In this document: positions 3,887-5,703 of the stretch, one piece after another
Layout: each line of letters opens with the position of its first letter
How positions within the stretch are numbered: position 1 is the first letter of the stretch
Assembly (NCBI GenBank): GCA_017861095.1
Contig: JAGFXI010000145.1
Location: 1-5,703, forward strand
From: Deltaproteobacteria bacterium
GTDB lineage: Bacteria > Desulfobacterota > Syntrophobacteria > BM002
DNA length: 5,703 nt
Reading direction: 5' to 3'
Notes under the pieces: generated by a model
Told to the model about the DNA's origin: nothing
Database searches by the model: none
The model's input: only the letters and a program-made list of their open reading frames with translations
Translations under genes and position numbers: made by a program

Positions 3887-5703
3887 ATGAGAGCCTTCGT
3901 CACCCTCGGTTTCGCCTTCGGGCTGATTGGTTTCAGCGCTACCATCGGCCAGATTGTCGCCCTGCGCGAGTTTCTCACCGTTGCCTCGGGAAGCGAGCTC
4001 GCCGTGGCCGTGGTCTTTCCTGCCTGGCTCCTCTGGACGGCAGTCGGTACCGTCATCGGGAGCAGGGTCCCCGCCCGGCGCCGCGCAGATCTCTTCGCTT
4101 GGCTCCAGATTGCCTCCGGGCCCATCCTCGTGGGCACCGTGTTCCTGATCCGGGCAGCACGGAGCCTCATCGGCATCTACGCGGGAGAGCTGGCCTCCCT
4201 CGGCCAGATCCTCCTCATCGCCTTCGCGGGCCTCGCCCCCTTCTGTCTCATCTCAGGGGCCCTGTTCGCCCTGGCCTGCTCGGTCCTCGCCGAGCGCATC
4301 CCCGTGTGGAATCGGTCGCCGGGTCTGGTCTACGGTGTGGAAGGATTAGGAGCCGGTGTTGGTGGTCTCCTCTTCAGCCTGGTTCTCATCCACCGGCTTA
4401 ATTCTCTGGAGATCACCCTCGGCATTGCTGCCATCCTCTGGCTTTCAGGGTTCCTCCTCCTCCAGCAGGGAGGGGGCTTTGGCTGGGTGCGATCATCTCT
4501 TGCTCTTGCGATTCTGGCGGCTCTTGCCGCAGCCCTGGTGGGGGCCGCCCGATTGGATCGCGCCAGTCGCCAGTGGCAATGGCCGGGGTTCGACCTCATC
4601 GAGTCTCGGGAGACTATCTACGGCCATATTGTCGTGGTGGCGAGAGGATCGGAACGGTCGTTCTTTGAAAACGGTCTTTGGAACTTCACGGTTCCTGATC
4701 TCCTCAGCGCCGAGGAGTCGGCGCACTATGCCCTCCTCCAGCACCTCCGTCCCCAACGAGTACTTGTTCTGGGCGCAGGGGTATCAGGCTCCCTGGCCCA
4801 GGTGCTCCAGTACCCTTCGATCCAACAGGTGGACTACGTGGAGCTGGACCCCGCCGTCATCGAGCTGGGAAAGATCCACCTCTCAACCGAGGTGACCTCG
4901 GCCCTAGAGGACGGCCGGGTGAGCGTCCACTCCCGGGACGGCCGACTCTACCTCGCGGAGACGGAAAACCTCTACGACGTCATCCTCCTGAATCTCCCGG
5001 AACCCTTCACGGCGCAGCTTAATCGGTTCTACACCGAGGAGTTCTTTCGGCTCGCCGCCCGAAAGCTTAACGAGGGTGGTATCTTCTCCTTCAGCGCCAG
5101 CGCCGCGGAGACCGCCCTGGGGCCGACCCAGGCAGGCTACCTGAAACTACTCCACCGCACCGCCGCCGTTGTGTTCAGAGAGATTGTCGTCTTTCCGACT
5201 CACACCGCCAGATTTTTCTGCGCCAACGCCGAAGGGATACTCACCACCGATCCCCAGGTTCTCGTCCAGCGCCTGCGCCAGCGCAACCTGCGCCCGCTCT
5301 ACGTCCAGGATCACTACATGGTCTGGGACCTTTCCCGCGAGCGGCAAGAGAGCTTCATGGCCATGGTGGAAGGGGCGGAGGAAAAGGGTGTCAACAGTGA
5401 CCTCAACCCGAGGGCGTATTTCTCCAATCTCAGACTCTGGGGATTCCAGTATTCACCCAACACTCCCAAGCTGCTCGAAGCCCTGGAGCCGCGGAATGTG
5501 TGGGTCGCTCTGGGGGCGCTCTGCCTGTTCGGAGTCGCGGCTGGGATTAAGATGAGAACCCTGGGGGCGCGGGTGCTGAGCTCGGTGGCGGTTTTCGGCC
5601 TCACCGGGATCTCCCTGGAAATCCTCCTCGTTTTTTCCTTTCAGGTTCTTTTTGGATACGTCTACGCCAAGCTCGGCTTCCTCCTCACCCTCTACATGGT
5701 GGG
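3887..5703 (+). CDS. Membrane protein with internal spermidine-synthase-like domain, 3' end outside window
   Basis: 605 codons are visible with no stop. Residues 1 to about 215 are hydrophobic, with about six or seven likely membrane spans; the first is about residues 3-24. A soluble domain of the spermidine-synthase/methyltransferase fold follows: YGHIVVV (245-251), LVLGAGVSG (293-301, SAM-type nucleotide loop), VELDP (318-322, acidic ribose-binding position), then YDVILLNLPEP ending at 373, and a stretch resembling RFYTEEFF. From about residue 538 membrane spans resume, and GISLEILLVFSFQVLFG resembles GFSATIGQIVALREF near the N-terminus. This matches predicted spermidine synthases with membrane domains (COG4262-like, or fused MFS/SpdSyn). 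True aminopropyltransferases have a D-x-x-D-P catalytic motif; here it is N369-L-P-E-P, so polyamine synthesis is doubtful. Start ATG 3887 is supported by the adjacent extended -10. The substrate is unknown and no tie to the feo genes is visible beyond divergent position. Confidence 0.88.
   Translation, partial: MRAFVTLGFAFGLIGFSATIGQIVALREFLTVASGSELAVAVVFPAWLLWTAVGTVIGSRVPARRRADLFAWLQIASGPILVGTVFLIRAARSLIGIYAGELASLGQILLIAFAGLAPFCLISGALFALACSVLAERIPVWNRSPGLVYGVEGLGAGVGGLLFSLVLIHRLNSLEITLGIAAILWLSGFLLLQQGGGFGWVRSSLALAILAALAAALVGAARLDRASRQWQWPGFDLIESRETIYGHIVVVARGSERSFFENGLWNFTVPDLLSAEESAHYALLQHLRPQRVLVLGAGVSGSLAQVLQYPSIQQVDYVELDPAVIELGKIHLSTEVTSALEDGRVSVHSRDGRLYLAETENLYDVILLNLPEPFTAQLNRFYTEEFFRLAARKLNEGGIFSFSASAAETALGPTQAGYLKLLHRTAAVVFREIVVFPTHTARFFCANAEGILTTDPQVLVQRLRQRNLRPLYVQDHYMVWDLSRERQESFMAMVEGAEEKGVNSDLNPRAYFSNLRLWGFQYSPNTPKLLEALEPRNVWVALGALCLFGVAAGIKMRTLGARVLSSVAVFGLTGISLEILLVFSFQVLFGYVYAKLGFLLTLYMV

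Noticed and set aside
4356..4895. A 179-codon plus-strand frame overlapping the SpdSyn-like gene
   Set aside because: It lies in another frame of a long open frame with clear membrane and nucleotide-binding motifs; its product is S/R/P-rich with no recognisable domain.
1..5703. CRISPR array, tRNA, rRNA or insertion sequence
   Set aside because: No regularly spaced repeats, tRNA-like cloverleaf, rRNA-like stretch, transposase frame or terminal repeats were seen.

Overview
This is a GC-rich bacterial window with two divergently transcribed blocks. The left block (minus strand, positions 3560 down to 1) is a ferrous-iron (Feo) locus read in the order fur, fur-feoA chimera, feoA, feoB, with feoB running off the left edge. 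The right block (plus strand, from 3887) is one long membrane protein carrying a spermidine-synthase-like domain, which runs off the right edge. The sequence does not identify the organism. GC-rich coding, a Feo operon with in-operon Fur regulators, a probably leaderless divergent gene and a membrane-fused SpdSyn-like protein would fit an uncultured or deep-branching lineage such as Desulfobacterota, Nitrospirota or NC10. That placement is only a guess.

The most notable gene is the second one of the left operon. A single uninterrupted frame encodes a Fur-type metalloregulator followed by a complete FeoA (SH3-like) domain. Fur proteins normally lack such a domain, although DtxR/IdeR regulators carry an SH3-like one at their C-terminus. 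The chimera keeps the Fur metal-binding pattern (HHDH and two CxxC pairs) but has lost the usual DNA-contact motifs, while the first gene is a Fur with a standard recognition helix. The cluster thus holds two Fur domains, two FeoA domains and one FeoB transporter.

The intergenic region (about 3561-3886) explains how the block may be controlled. A consensus -35 (TTGACA) with exact 17-bp spacing leads to a -10 that forms one arm of a 21-bp near-perfect palindrome. This is the expected layout of a Fur-type operator that shuts off the operon when iron is replete. The fur leader can fold so that its Shine-Dalgarno sequence is hidden. A long bulged hairpin separates this promoter from the divergent gene, which has an extended -10 so close to its ATG that its mRNA is probably leaderless.

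The proposed model is inference. Canonical Fur represses the operon through the palindrome. FeoB imports Fe(II) with the stand-alone FeoA. The Fur-FeoA chimera acts as an iron sensor that either binds a different DNA site or acts on FeoB directly through its FeoA domain. No link between the SpdSyn-like membrane protein and iron uptake is visible beyond adjacency.
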